From: Acidobacteriaceae bacterium
Lineage (GTDB): Bacteria; Acidobacteriota; Terriglobia; Terriglobales; Acidobacteriaceae
Length of the DNA stretch: 64,000 bases
Direction of reading: 5' to 3'
Assembly (NCBI GenBank): GCA_903642235.1
Contig: CAHJWL010000001.1
Coordinates: 1 to 64,000, forward strand
Each line of letters begins with the position of its first letter. Position 1 is the first letter of the stretch. Below the pieces are notes generated by a model. That model was not told the origin of the DNA. It made no database searches and saw nothing but the letters and a program-made list of their open reading frames with translations. Shown here one piece after another: positions 36,321 to 45,919 of the stretch. The position numbers and the translations under genes are program-made.

Positions 36321-38030
36321 ATGCCCTTGAATCGTCGTACTCTGCTTCGGTCGTTTGGGGCTTCTGCGGCACTTGCCGCGACGGCTCCCCTGCACGCTGC
36401 TCCCACGGCGAGAGCACGCTTTCTCTCGTTGCTCCGGCAGCCGGATGAAGTCCGGGTGGTACTGGGCGATGCGGAGGACGAGGCGCCACGGGCGATGCTG
36501 CGGTCGGGCGAGCGCTGGACTGCTGCGGGGGTGGAACTGCGATGCGTTGTGGGTGCGGGGGAGTTGGGGCTGACGCTCGAGGCGCCGGGCGTGGCGGTGC
36601 GGCGGGTTCATCTGCGGTGGTTGGGGAAGACGGCGGAAGCGACGCGGGTGCTGGGCGATGCGTGGGAGCGGAGCTATGGCGATCTGGCGTGGATGGCGGT
36701 GGAGCCGGAGCGGGCGCTGCCGTGGTACTGCGTGGTCGAGGCGAGCGGCGCGACGCATGGGTATGGCGTAAAGACGGGGGCGGGGGCGTTCTCTTTCTGG
36801 CAGGTGGATGCGGAGGGGATCTCGCTGTGGCTGGATGTGCGGAATGGCGGGAATGGGGTGCGGCTGGGGGAGCGGGAGCTGCGGCTGGCGCGGGTGGTCG
36901 AGCGCGCGGGTGCAGCGGGGGAGACGGCGTTTCGGGCGACCGAGGCGCTGTGTGGGCTGATGGCGCCGGAGGCTCCACTGCGGGCGGAGCGGGGCGGGCT
37001 GCCGGTCGGGACGATCTTCGGCTCGAACGACTGGTACTACGCGTACGGAAAGAACACGCCGGCGGGCATTCTGCGGGATGCGGAGCTGATGCGGGAGCTG
37101 GCGCCGGCGCGGGGGCCGCGGCCGTTTACGGTGATCGACGACGGGTACCAGGATCCGAAGGTGTTTCCGGATATGGCGCGGCTGGCGGAGGCGATCGCTG
37201 CGAAGGGCGTGGTGCCGGGAGTATGGATCCGGCCGCTGCGGGCGGCTAAGGGGACTCGGGCGGAGCAGATGCTGCCGATGAGCCGGTTCGGGCCGCGGCA
37301 TGAGGGAGCTGAAGGGGCGGCGTACGACCCCACGGTGCCGGAGGGGCGGGAGGCGGCGCTGGCGGTGGTGCGAGAGGCGCGCGGGTGGGGGTACCGGCTG
37401 ATCAAGCATGACTTTTCGACGTGGGAGCTGCTGGGGCAGTGGGGATCCCAGATGGGAGCGTCGCCGACGCGGGATGGATGGAGCTTTCGGGACCGGTCGC
37501 AGACGAATGCGGAGATTATTGCGGGGTTGTATCGCGATATCCGTGTTGCGGCGGGAGACGACCGGCTGGTGCTCGGGTGCAACACGGTGGGGCATCTGGC
37601 GGCGGGGATCTTTGACGCGCAGCGGACGGGCGATGATGTGAGCGGCAGGGACTGGGAGCGGACGCGGCGCATGGGCGTGAACACGCTGGCGTTTCGGCTG
37701 CCGCAGCACGGGCGGTTCTTTTCGCTCGATGCGGACTGTGTGCCGATCACGGCGGCGGTCTCCTGGTCATCTACCGACCAGTGGCTGCGGGTGGTGGCGG
37801 CGACGGGGAGTGTGCTGCTGGTGTCTCCGGAGCCGGGGGCGGTGGGGGCGGAGCAGAAGCGGGCGTTGCGTGAGGCGTTTGTGCGGGTGGGTGCGGCGGC
37901 GGGTCGGGCGGCTGAGCCGGAGGACTGGGTGGAGGCGCGGACGCCGGGGGTGTGGCGGGGTGCGGGTGGGGCGGAGATGAAGTATCAGTGGGTGGATGCG
38001 GCGACGGGGGCTAGTCCGTTTCAAGTTTAG
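36321..38030 (+). CDS. Exported alpha-galactosidase-like glycoside hydrolase (GH36/GH27 type)
   Basis: 569 residues. N-terminal signal resembles a Tat leader: NRRTLLRSFGASAALAA. The middle holds a TIM barrel of the GH27/36 group: PFTVIDDGYQ, VVPGVWIRPL, WGYRLIKHDFSTWE (Lys-His-Asp gives the likely nucleophile near residue 361) and a later GDDVSG region as candidate acid/base. ATG 36321 has AAAGGAG upstream at good spacing; the frame is open 230 bases further without similarity. Substrate (alpha-galactosides) is inferred. Confidence 0.75.
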   Translation: MPLNRRTLLRSFGASAALAATAPLHAAPTARARFLSLLRQPDEVRVVLGDAEDEAPRAMLRSGERWTAAGVELRCVVGAGELGLTLEAPGVAVRRVHLRWLGKTAEATRVLGDAWERSYGDLAWMAVEPERALPWYCVVEASGATHGYGVKTGAGAFSFWQVDAEGISLWLDVRNGGNGVRLGERELRLARVVERAGAAGETAFRATEALCGLMAPEAPLRAERGGLPVGTIFGSNDWYYAYGKNTPAGILRDAELMRELAPARGPRPFTVIDDGYQDPKVFPDMARLAEAIAAKGVVPGVWIRPLRAAKGTRAEQMLPMSRFGPRHEGAEGAAYDPTVPEGREAALAVVREARGWGYRLIKHDFSTWELLGQWGSQMGASPTRDGWSFRDRSQTNAEIIAGLYRDIRVAAGDDRLVLGCNTVGHLAAGIFDAQRTGDDVSGRDWERTRRMGVNTLAFRLPQHGRFFSLDADCVPITAAVSWSSTDQWLRVVAATGSVLLVSPEPGAVGAEQKRALREAFVRVGAAAGRAAEPEDWVEARTPGVWRGAGGAEMKYQWVDAATGASPFQV

Positions 38031-38142
38031 GTATGCTGCGTCGGCAATCCCCTTGACACAGATCCGTGTTGTGCAGAGGGTGACTTCGTGGAGAGTTCAC
38101 CGTTGAGCTCTGATACAGCGCTGCTGTTCTGAGGAGAATCGT

Positions 38143-38661
38143 GTGTCCCCAAATTGGCGTCACTTTCGTCTCGTCCTCGCGATGCTGCTTTCTGTGGCGT
38201 TTTCTCCTGTTCTCCTGTGGTCGCAGACGCCTCCCGGAGCCCCTGTTCCACCTGAGATCTTTTCGGCGAAGACTCTGTTTCTCGCGAACGGTGGCGAGGA
38301 TGAGTTTGTCGACCCGAGCGAAGCGACTGGTATTCCGCAGGGAACGTATGACCGTGTGTATGCAGCTCTGACGGCATGGGGCAGGTACACGGTAGTGACC
38401 TCGCTGGCGAAGGCGGACCTCGTCCTTGAGGTGAGATCGAGGCTGGTGGAGGAGGGACGTGGGTCGGCCCTGTTTGAGGGGCGACGCATTGAGTACCGGC
38501 TGCTGGACGGACCGACGCGTACAGTGCTCTGGGGCGGATCCATTCACGTGCAGCGTGCTGCCCGGCAGCGGACGCTCGATAAGAACCTGAGTGATGCGGT
38601 CGATTTCCTGATGAGGGATCTGAAGCAACTGGTCAATCGCGCGGCGACGGCCCCTGTGTAG
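38143..38661 (+). CDS. Secreted protein, unknown function
   Basis: 172 residues, GTG start with GAGGAG upstream. Signal peptide: FRLVLAMLLSVAFSPVLLWSQ. The mature part has PEIFSAKTLFLANGGEDEF, LEVRSRLVEEGRG, then IEYRLLDGPTRTVLWGGSIHVQRA and RDLKQLVNRA. The strand-helix content could fit a small periplasmic domain. I do not recognise a family. Confidence 0.7.
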   Translation: MSPNWRHFRLVLAMLLSVAFSPVLLWSQTPPGAPVPPEIFSAKTLFLANGGEDEFVDPSEATGIPQGTYDRVYAALTAWGRYTVVTSLAKADLVLEVRSRLVEEGRGSALFEGRRIEYRLLDGPTRTVLWGGSIHVQRAARQRTLDKNLSDAVDFLMRDLKQLVNRAATAPV

Positions 38662-38706
38662 GAGAGGGAGCCCAGCCCGCTGCGACTGTAAGATGGAAGT
38701 ACCTTC

Positions 38707-40509
38707 ATGGATCCTCAGCACATACGTAATTTTGCGATTATTGCCCATATTGATCATGGGAAGTCCACACTGTCAGACCGTTTGCTTGAGATGACGGGAT
38801 CGCTGACGTCGCGCGAGATGCAGGCGCAGGTGCTGGACGCGATGGATCTCGAGCGGGAGCGCGGGATCACGATCAAGGCGCATACGGTGCGCATGGCGTA
38901 CAAGGCGGCGGATGGCGAGATGTACCAGCTGAACCTGATCGATACGCCGGGGCATGTGGACTTTTCGTACGAGGTGTCGCGGTCGCTGGCGTCGTGCGAG
39001 GGGGCGCTGCTGGTGGTGGACGCGTCGCAGGGTGTGGAGGCGCAGACGCTGGCGAATGCGTATCTGGCGATCTCGAACGGGCTTGAGATCATTCCGGTGA
39101 TCAACAAGATCGATCTGCCGTCGGCAGATATTGAGCGGACGAAGGAGATGATCGAGAAGTCGGTAGGGCTGCCGGCGGATGATGCGATTGCGGTTTCGGC
39201 GAAGACGGGGCTGAATGTGGAGGCGATTCTGGAGGCGGTAGTGACGCTGCTGCCGCCGCCGCTGGGCGATCCGGAGGCGCCGCTGCAGGCGCTGATCTTC
39301 GACAGCTGGTTCGACGCGTATCGCGGGGTGATTGTGCTGGCGCGCGTCATCAACGGCAAGCTGCGCAAGGGCATGAAGATCAAGGTGATGTCGAACGGGA
39401 AACAGTTCGACGTGGAGAGTATGGGCGTGATGACGCCGAAGCCGGTGGAACTGACGGAGCTGACGGCGGGTGAGGTGGGCTTCTTTGTTGCGACGATCAA
39501 GAACGTGGCGGACACGAAGGTGGGCGACACGATCACGGAGGTCGAGCGGCCGTGCGCGACGGCGCTGCCGGGCTTTGAAGACATCAAGAGCATGGTGTTT
39601 GCGGGACTGTATACCGTCGACTCGCATGAGCATGCGCTCTTGCGGGATGCGCTCGAAAAGCTGCGCCTGAATGATGCGAGCTTCAACTTTGAGCCGGAGT
39701 CGTCGGTCGCGCTGGGGTTTGGCTTTCGCTGCGGATTCCTGGGTTTGTTACATCTAGAGATCATTCAGGAGCGGCTGGAGCGCGAGTACGATCTGGATTT
39801 GATTACGACGGCGCCTGGAGTTCGTTACAAAATAACGCTGACGGACGGATCTGTAACTGAAGTGGATAATCCTTCGCGGTGGCCGGACCCTTCAAACATC
39901 GAGCAGATTGAAGAGCCGGCGATCACCGCGAAGATTCTGACCAACGAGGAGTATGTTGGCGGCATATTGAAGCTGGTCGAGGACAAGCGGGGGCGGCAGA
40001 AGAACTTCGAGTACGTGTCCGAGACGCGCGTGATGATCACGTACGAACTGCCGCTGAACGAGATTGTGCTGGACTTTTATGACCGGCTAAAGAGTGTCTC
40101 GCGCGGTTACGCATCGCTGGACTACGTGGTGGCGGGCACGTGGATTTCGCCGATGGTGAAGATGGATATTTTGATCGGCGGCGATCCGGTCGATGCGCTC
40201 TCGATCATTGTGCATCGCGATGCGGCGTTTGATCGCGGCAAGGCGCTGGTGCACAAGATGCGCGAACTGATTCCGCGACAGATGTTCGAGGTAGCGATTC
40301 AGGCGGCGATCGGGTCGAAGATTGTGGCGCGGGAGACGGTGTCGGCGATCCGGAAGAACGTGATTGCGAAGTGTTATGGCGGGGACATCAGCCGGAAACG
40401 CAAGCTGCTGGACAAGCAGAAGGAAGGAAAGAAGCGCATGAAGCGGATCGGTAAGGTGGACATTCCGCAGGAGGCGTTTCTGGCGGTCCTTAAGGTGGGC
40501 GAAGAGTAG
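38707..40509 (+). CDS. lepA: Elongation factor 4 (LepA)
   Basis: Ribosome back-translocase/biogenesis GTPase. G1 [10 protein letters not shown]2/effector [14 protein letters not shown]3 [17 protein letters not shown]4 NKIDLP, and the LepA-specific C-terminal block [25 protein letters not shown] with [25 protein letters not shown]. 600 residues, the expected length. ATG 38707 gives a canonical N-terminus ([18 protein letters not shown]). No partner genes. Confidence 0.98.
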   Translation: MDPQHIRNFAIIAHIDHGKSTLSDRLLEMTGSLTSREMQAQVLDAMDLERERGITIKAHTVRMAYKAADGEMYQLNLIDTPGHVDFSYEVSRSLASCEGALLVVDASQGVEAQTLANAYLAISNGLEIIPVINKIDLPSADIERTKEMIEKSVGLPADDAIAVSAKTGLNVEAILEAVVTLLPPPLGDPEAPLQALIFDSWFDAYRGVIVLARVINGKLRKGMKIKVMSNGKQFDVESMGVMTPKPVELTELTAGEVGFFVATIKNVADTKVGDTITEVERPCATALPGFEDIKSMVFAGLYTVDSHEHALLRDALEKLRLNDASFNFEPESSVALGFGFRCGFLGLLHLEIIQERLEREYDLDLITTAPGVRYKITLTDGSVTEVDNPSRWPDPSNIEQIEEPAITAKILTNEEYVGGILKLVEDKRGRQKNFEYVSETRVMITYELPLNEIVLDFYDRLKSVSRGYASLDYVVAGTWISPMVKMDILIGGDPVDALSIIVHRDAAFDRGKALVHKMRELIPRQMFEVAIQAAIGSKIVARETVSAIRKNVIAKCYGGDISRKRKLLDKQKEGKKRMKRIGKVDIPQEAFLAVLKVGEE

Positions 40510-40815
40510 CAGACGAATGCAGAGCTGCCCGCTGTTGCGGGATGCAGGCAAGCTGCTGCGGCCGACGGAAGATTTTGTCACGACTCTGTAATGCGTATCT
40601 GTGGAAACCTCTTCGGGTCACTGACTTAGCTGCCGAGGCGAAAGGATGTCTTCGGGCCGGGGCTTTTCAGCTGGCGTAAGCCATTCATTGTGATAGGGAT
40701 ACAAGATACTTCACGGGAGGAATTAGGGTGTCTTCCGGGAGCAAGCTACCATTTAACAAATGCAGGAAGCGGACGCAATCCACAATCTTTTCCACCGATT
40801 TCAATGTTTACGAAG
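40510..40815. other. Gap after lepA, no supported gene
   Basis: A 45-codon frame from GTG 40728 has GGGAGG upstream but runs straight through the palindromic terminator at 40816-40845 and lacks family similarity, so I did not call it. Nothing else stands out. Confidence 0.4.
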
Positions 40816-40845
40816 AAAAGGAGTGCCTCGAGAGGCACTCCTTTT
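40816..40845. terminator. Bidirectional terminator (ompH / lepA side)
   Basis: Perfect inverted repeat: AAAAGGAGTGCCT (40816-40828) and its complement (40833-40845) with a four-base loop. Flanking A-run and T-run make it a Rho-independent terminator in both directions. It follows the OmpH-like stop by 16 bases on the minus strand. Confidence 0.85.
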
Positions 40846-40861
40846 CGCTGCCACGATGCGG

Positions 40862-41545
40862 CTAACGTCGCGGCGTTGTTGCAGATGGGCGCGAGGCGCC
40901 AGAGGAGGGTCGATTTCCTGCCGGGCCAGAGGCGGACGGGGCGGATGGCGGCGGAGCAGCGACACCTGAGCTCTTGTTGTAGGCGTCAACCGCGGCCTGC
41001 GTGATGTCCGTGGTCTGCAAGGCCCACATGACATTGCTGGCCTGATTGCTGACGTCGAGCAGAAGGGTAAAGCCGGCGGTCTGGCAGTAGTTCTTCATGA
41101 CGCCGGAGAACTTCTGCGCCACTTTTCCGTAGGCCTCCTGCAGATCGGCCTGGTAGGCATTTGTTGCATCTTCCGCGTCACGGTTGAGCTGCTTTTCCTT
41201 GGTGTCGATCGTACGCAGACGAGCCTGGCGCTCTTCATCGGAGGAGGTAGCCGGAGCCGCCTGGGCCTGCTTCTTCAATGAATCGACCTCATTCGAGAGC
41301 GAGTCGATCTGAGCTTTTCTCGGCTCGTACTTTTTCTGGACTGTCTGGACCGCGACCTGACCCTCATTGGTAGAGAAGACAGCCTGCTCAAAGGCGATGA
41401 GGGCCACCTTTGCGGGGAGGGCCTGGGGAGCGGCGGAGGTCGCGGTGGCGGAGGGTGCGGGTGCCGCGCCGGCGGTCTGGGCAAAGGAGGGAACAACGGT
41501 CAGGCCGGCGCTGAGCGCCAGGGTCACTATTACGGAACGATTCAT
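40862..41545 (-). CDS. OmpH/Skp-family periplasmic chaperone
   Basis: Signal peptide MNRSVIVTLALSAGLTVVPSFAQ, then an Ala/Pro linker and a long charged helical region (QTVQKKYEPRKAQIDSLSNEVDSLKKQAQ, LNRDAEDATNAYQADLQEAYGKVAQKF), ending in a beta/helix cap and a Pro/Ser-rich tail. This is the Skp/OmpH arrangement: helical tentacles that hold unfolded outer-membrane proteins. 227 residues includes ~40 extra low-complexity residues at both ends. SD AAGGAG is 11 bases upstream of ATG 41545. Confidence 0.85.
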   Translation of the reverse strand: MNRSVIVTLALSAGLTVVPSFAQTAGAAPAPSATATSAAPQALPAKVALIAFEQAVFSTNEGQVAVQTVQKKYEPRKAQIDSLSNEVDSLKKQAQAAPATSSDEERQARLRTIDTKEKQLNRDAEDATNAYQADLQEAYGKVAQKFSGVMKNYCQTAGFTLLLDVSNQASNVMWALQTTDITQAAVDAYNKSSGVAAPPPSAPSASGPAGNRPSSGASRPSATTPRR

Positions 41546-42556
41546 GCGTGTGTGTTGCTCCTTGCGAGGTCGATTACGCGAGATAGATTTCGGGATCCGT
41601 TTGGGACGGGGGATGCGACTGACGGCAGCGGTGGTGCGACCCCCGTGAAAGTTTCACGCTGCACTTCAGGCGTCGCTATGCTCAGCTTCGCCCAGATCGC
41701 GCCCTGACCAGGGGCCAGACCGCACTGTGCAGCGGAACACCACAATTATAGGTAGGGCCTAAGATGCGGTCAACCGAGACATGGCGAGGGAGGCAGTCTG
41801 GATTCTGATTTCTGGATTCATGGTTGGAGTGTCTCCGTTTTGTCAGAGCTCAGGGAGGATGTAGCTTCCGTAAGTCATTCGAGAATAAAGGGGTGACATG
41901 TGGTCTCCCACGTGCAATGTACGAGGATGTCGCGTCGCCGTCTTTCCGGCCATGCGTGCTCTTCGGTGTGAAGCTGCTCCTGCATGGACGGGGGTTGCCG
42001 CCGAGCAAAGGGCCGCCCTTTCCGAAGGGCATTTCAGGAGGCCAGTGACTGGCCAGTCGATGTACGGCGGTACGTTGTCAAAAACGCGGACCGATCCTGG
42101 GGCAGGATGTCATTGCTGTGACTTCATGGAGCTTGCCAGCATGAGCGATTCGCGGTACGCTAGGTTTGCCTTAGAAAGTCTGTTGGGTGCCCTCCGCGCA
42201 GCGTGAAGGGTGAATACTTTCAGGGCGCATCCATCCGCCGTACGTTGAGCGCGAGCCTCCAATGTGGTTTTAGCCATATTGGCAGCGGCGTTCAAGCAAG
42301 CAGAGGCAGCCTGAACCGCGATCTGCGGAGAAGTCGTTTCCTTGCAGTTGAACGACGGTGACGTGACAAGATGTCTGATCGAGTGACTGCTTGACCCTGA
42401 CGTGTCTACCAGAAAACCTTCAAAAACACGGCTCCAGATTCGTCCCTCGCGCAACACAAGATGCTGTGTGTGCGGAATAGTGTGTTGTCCCGGCAAGCGC
42501 GGCCATGAGGTCTGCGCGCCAAGTTAGAGCACGATCGTGCAATAGGAAGTGGAAGC
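41546..42556. other. 1-kb intergenic region, mostly non-coding
   Basis: Largest gap in the window. It holds the promoter side of ompH, a 7-base inverted repeat GGCCAGT-G-ACTGGCC (42040-42054) and a weak minus-strand frame (42110-42496). Codon pattern over most of it is unlike the neighbours, and I could not recognise a mobile element or RNA. Confidence 0.4.
42110..42496 (-). CDS. Possible small hypothetical protein
   Basis: Frame open for 128 codons with a region of coding-like composition (SPQIAVQAASACLNAAANMA, TLEARAQRTADGCALKVFTL). The only starts are weak: TTG 42496 or internal GTG codons, and there is no good ribosome binding site. No family recognised. It sits in the otherwise quiet 1-kb gap before the disordered protein gene, so it may be real or chance. 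Confidence 0.25.
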   Translation of the reverse strand: MPGQHTIPHTQHLVLREGRIWSRVFEGFLVDTSGSSSHSIRHLVTSPSFNCKETTSPQIAVQAASACLNAAANMAKTTLEARAQRTADGCALKVFTLHAARRAPNRLSKANLAYRESLMLASSMKSQQ

Positions 42557-43732
42557 ATGAGTTCAGAGCAGAATCTGCCTGAGGTGCCAGTGCACCAGGG
42601 TCCGCCACCACCCCAGCAGGGTGAATCCCTTTCAGAGTCCGGCAGCCAGCATGGGATGGGGCAGTCGAAGAGCAGTCGGCGCCGGCGACGTAAGCGTAAA
42701 AGCGGAGGCGACTTCGCCGCAGACGGTGGTGGTGCCCCAAGCGCGACCGTCCTCCAGAGCGTTCAGGGTCAGGCCAGTCAACAGCCGCAAGCAAGCGCCT
42801 CCTTTGCTCCACCTCAGCAGGGTGCACCCTCGCAGGGGACCTCACAACCAGGGACGACGCAGCAAGGGACGGCTCAACAAGGATTCATGCAAAACGGACA
42901 GCAGCAGGGCCAGCCAGGCGGTGCAAAGCGCTGGAAGAAGAAGTTTCGCGATCGTGACCGGGATCGGCCGCGGCATGCAGACGGTAGCAGCGGCCAGGCG
43001 AATGGCGGCTTTTCCGCACCACCCGCCGGCCCGCGGGATACGAACACACATCAGTTCGGGAACCGATCAGATTCCTTCAAACGCAAGGGAAGTGGCGGCA
43101 GCAACAGCGGCGGCAAGCAGGGCCGTGACCGGGGCCCGCGAAGCTTTGTCGGACCGATGGATCACAGCTATCGCGCGGTGAATGGAAACTTTATGGATAC
43201 GCCACCCTCCACGATTGAGACCCAGGGAAGTGCGTTTCATGGACGATCCAAGAGCTATCACAGCAACGGAGATAGCCAGCCAATTGATTACTCGCAGGGC
43301 CGAACGGTTCCCATTGCGGAGAATGCTGCGACACGGATTTACTTCTTTATCGATGACCTCTTCATTACGGCGAAGATCAATGAGACCGCGCGAAAGCTGG
43401 GAGTGAAGGTCGCCTTTGTCAAGAATGAGAAGGAGGTCATTGCAGAGATGCTGGGGCTTGAAGAGGCGGATCGCCCGGGCCTGATTGTCTTTGACCTGAA
43501 CAACGCCAATGCAAAGCCGCTGACGCTCATTCCCAAGTTGAAGGCGAAGCTCAAGCGGTCCACGTCAATTGTCGGCTTTCTCTCGCATCTTCAGGGAGAT
43601 TTGAAGGCCAAAGCGACTGAGGCGGGATGCGACACGGTGATGCCGCGCGCCGCGTTTTCGCAGAATCTTCCGAACCTGCTCCGGCGCTACGGGCTTGAGG
43701 AAGAAGCGGACGACGCTAACTTCAATCAGTAG
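42557..43732 (+). CDS. Disordered Gln/Gly/Arg-rich protein with a receiver-like C-terminal domain
   Basis: 391 residues. Residues 1-257 are low complexity: SRRRRRKRKSGG near the start, then QGTSQPGTTQQGTAQQGF, KRWKKKFRDRDRDRPRH, and Gly/Ser/Arg stretches, suggesting a nucleic-acid-binding disordered tail. Residues 258-391 look like a receiver (CheY-like) fold: IYFFIDDLFI (acidic pair), LIVFDLNN (aspartate at the phosphoacceptor position), SIVGFLSHLQGDLKAKATEAGCDTVMPRAAF; the Thr and the conserved Lys are not in their usual places, so it may be a pseudo-receiver. Neither adjacent gene is a histidine kinase. Confidence 0.7.
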   Translation: MSSEQNLPEVPVHQGPPPPQQGESLSESGSQHGMGQSKSSRRRRRKRKSGGDFAADGGGAPSATVLQSVQGQASQQPQASASFAPPQQGAPSQGTSQPGTTQQGTAQQGFMQNGQQQGQPGGAKRWKKKFRDRDRDRPRHADGSSGQANGGFSAPPAGPRDTNTHQFGNRSDSFKRKGSGGSNSGGKQGRDRGPRSFVGPMDHSYRAVNGNFMDTPPSTIETQGSAFHGRSKSYHSNGDSQPIDYSQGRTVPIAENAATRIYFFIDDLFITAKINETARKLGVKVAFVKNEKEVIAEMLGLEEADRPGLIVFDLNNANAKPLTLIPKLKAKLKRSTSIVGFLSHLQGDLKAKATEAGCDTVMPRAAFSQNLPNLLRRYGLEEEADDANFNQ

Positions 43733-43753
43733 GTCTAGAGCACAGGGACAAGG

Positions 43754-43788
43754 GCGGCCCGTAGCTTCTTGCTGCGGGCCGTCGCTGT
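43754..43788 (+). terminator. Terminator-like hairpin after the disordered protein gene
   Basis: Arms GCGGCCCGTAGC and GCTGCGGGCCGTCGC with loop TTCTT, one G-U pair, then TGTTT. About 21 bases after the stop; also faces the HIT gene on the other strand. Confidence 0.6.
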
Positions 43789-43867
43789 TTCGCAGCAAAT
43801 GTGACGATACCGCGGTGTACGGACCGCCCTTGGACCGAGATGCCAGTTGCTGTGGACCGGAGACGCT

Positions 43868-44224
43868 TTACCCGGGCGGCCAGTTCATGGGCCGACCACC
43901 CAGCAGATGCAGGTGGAGGTGGTGAACGGTCTGGCCGCCGTCGGGTCCAGTGTTGATCACAAGACGATAGCCGTTCTGCAGGTGTTTCTGAAGGGCGACC
44001 TGGGCAGCCGCGGCGACCAGGCGTCCCAGCATAGGCGTATGTTCGGCGATGGCCTCCCTGGTGGAGGCAAGGTGCTGCTTTGGGATGAGAAGCAGATGCT
44101 GCGGAGCCTGCGGGTTGATGTCGGGAAAGGCGAGAACGAGGTCGTCCTCATAGATGCGCTCGACGGGGATAGCGCCCAGGGCGATCTTGCAGAAGAGGCA
44201 GTCCGGGAGAGCTTGGTCGGGCAT
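43868..44224 (-). CDS. HIT-family nucleotide hydrolase/transferase
   Basis: 118 residues, typical for a single HIT domain. LFCKIALGAIPVERIYEDDLVLAFPDI starts the fold; the histidine triad HHLHLHLLGG near the C-terminus is intact. Such proteins act on AMP-linked substrates. ATG 44224; purine-rich DNA occupies the upstream gap. No operon partner. Confidence 0.93.
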   Translation of the reverse strand: MPDQALPDCLFCKIALGAIPVERIYEDDLVLAFPDINPQAPQHLLLIPKQHLASTREAIAEHTPMLGRLVAAAAQVALQKHLQNGYRLVINTGPDGGQTVHHLHLHLLGGRPMNWPPG

Positions 44225-44239
44225 GAGGGGAGTTTACGC

Positions 44240-44312
44240 TGCAGAAGACGGAGGCAGAGAGGCGAGACAGAAAAGCAAAGCAGAGAGGCCAAAGAGAAAG
44301 GAAAGCACAAGG
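44240..44312 (+). repeat. Purine-rich repeat between HIT and DUF4252-like genes
   Basis: Degenerate units around GGCAGAGAGGCGAGACAG and AAGCAGAGAGG. Same flavour as 1792-1852. Confidence 0.45.
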
Positions 44313-44323
44313 ACGGGCGAGGT

Positions 44324-44872
44324 TTAGTGGCCGGGAGGAGCGGGAACCATGACAGCGTTGGGGTCGACCTTTGGGATGCCGAAGTGGCCAGCGATGTGGA
44401 GCAGGTCGAGGGGCCGGATGGATCCGGAGACCTGGATGATGTTCATGGTGCGTGGACCGCGGAGCATGACGGTGAGATCCCGTACCTCTGTGCCCTCGTA
44501 GTGCAGCCAGAGATCGGTAAGTGGCCGGTCGGGCTGCGCGTTCTGGCCGGGAGTGGCATTGGTGTTGACAAGGTGCTTCCACCCAGCGGCGTTGTAGTCG
44601 GCGACGAGGGCCGCAAAGGCCTCCGGGGTGTAGAAGGCGGGCTGCGGGTAGCGATAGGTATCAATGGTGACAGCAGCGAGCGAGGAGGCGGAGCCGTTGC
44701 CGAAGAGATCCTGTGCAGACTGCAGCATGGAGCGATCAAAGGTGAAAGAGATGCGTGAGGCCGGCTGGTCCGCAAGGTTGGCCAGAGCGTCAGAGACGCC
44801 TTGAGGCTGCTGGGCCATGAGGGGCAGGGCTGCTGCCAGGGCTACTGCAAGGGCCGCGATGGGGAGACGCAT
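44324..44872 (-). CDS. Secreted protein resembling DUF4252
   Basis: 182 residues. Signal peptide MRLPIAALAVALAAALPLMAQQ. The C-terminal part (LWLHYEGTEVRDLTVMLRG, NIIQVSGSIRPLDLLHIAGHFGIPKVD) looks like the DUF4252 pattern of a strand pair followed by Gly-Ser-Ile and a short helix. Function unknown. Its stop lies close to a purine-rich repeat. Confidence 0.6.
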   Translation of the reverse strand: MRLPIAALAVALAAALPLMAQQPQGVSDALANLADQPASRISFTFDRSMLQSAQDLFGNGSASSLAAVTIDTYRYPQPAFYTPEAFAALVADYNAAGWKHLVNTNATPGQNAQPDRPLTDLWLHYEGTEVRDLTVMLRGPRTMNIIQVSGSIRPLDLLHIAGHFGIPKVDPNAVMVPAPPGH

Positions 44873-45046
44873 GGCGAAAGGGCCTCTGCTCCTTTAGACA
44901 GCGAGCCCGGGAGAAAGTTGCGGCAGGTTCGTGTGACGCCAGGAGAGACGCGGCGGATGGGCGATCACGAAGGAGTTATTACTCGCACGACTGCGAGATA
45001 GTTGCCGTCTCCCCCCTGCCTTCGGCTGTCGTTGAGCAAGGCTCTG

Positions 45047-45919
45047 TTATTGCCTGGTCAGGGTAGCTGTGCCGTAGCTTCCGGAGCAGCTGCCGCTGGG
45101 GACGTTGATGGAGGAGAGCGTAAGGGAGCTGGCTGCAGGATCAAAGCTTCCGGTGAGCTGGATAGGCGTGTTCTGGCCGTCGTTCGCCGTGAAGTTGAGA
45201 ACGGCGGTACTGCCGGTGACAAAGCCGTCAGAGCTGGTCATGGTGCCTGCCGTGAAGCAGGCGAAGCCACCGAGGGTAGCGGAGCCGGAGATGAGGAAGA
45301 TACCGTCGCCGGTGCCCTGCACGAACTGAGTGAGCTTGAGGCTGACCGTCTTCGCCGGGCTTGTGTTCTCTATGGGACCGGCGTAGGTCCCGGTAAGCGG
45401 GCTGTATTTGACACCTGTAACGGTGCCACTGGCTCCACCGGCACACCCGCCGGCGATGCTGTAGGTTCCGCTGAGAGTGCTGGCGGTTTTGTCCGCGCGG
45501 GTTGCGGTGAGTGAGAGGAACTGGCCATTAACCGAGAACGAGCGCTCCGAAACTTTGAGGCCCTGGGCTGTGCCCTTCAGCGGGATGCTGATGGCGGCAA
45601 CGTAACAGCCGGAGGTAGGCACAGCCTGAAAGGCCGAGGTGATCACATCGTTGGTTCCGGGGTCATCGGCTTCCTCAAAGATGAATCCGGAGAAAGACGA
45701 AAACGGGGACGCACCTGCTGTGGGTGTGGCTTCAAACTTCCAGTTCCCGGTGAGCAGAACGTAGTTGGGATCAGGCGGCGCGACGGGGCTGCCACCACCG
45801 GGAACGGCGACGTTGCCACCACAGCCAAGGACGGCAGAGAGCGCAGCAGAAGCGGCAGACAACGAAGCGAGGCGAAGAACCTGAGGGCGAGATGCGCGGC
45901 AGAGCGGGGAGAAGAGCAT
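45047..45919 (-). CDS. Predicted lipoprotein with beta-rich mature domain
   Basis: 290 residues. Signal with lipobox LSAVLGCGG. Mature sequence has Gly/Ser/Thr-rich strands (SGTYSIAGGCAGGASGTVTG, LTGSFDPAASSLTLSSINV) that suggest an outer-membrane-anchored beta-sandwich. It has four or more cysteines in pairs, possibly disulfides. No family name recognised. Confidence 0.7.
   Translation of the reverse strand: MLFSPLCRASRPQVLRLASLSAASAALSAVLGCGGNVAVPGGGSPVAPPDPNYVLLTGNWKFEATPTAGASPFSSFSGFIFEEADDPGTNDVITSAFQAVPTSGCYVAAISIPLKGTAQGLKVSERSFSVNGQFLSLTATRADKTASTLSGTYSIAGGCAGGASGTVTGVKYSPLTGTYAGPIENTSPAKTVSLKLTQFVQGTGDGIFLISGSATLGGFACFTAGTMTSSDGFVTGSTAVLNFTANDGQNTPIQLTGSFDPAASSLTLSSINVPSGSCSGSYGTATLTRQ

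Noticed and set aside
40728-40865. 45-codon ORF from GTG 40728 with a good ribosome binding site
   Set aside because: It runs through the bidirectional terminator and has no recognisable family or coding-like composition.
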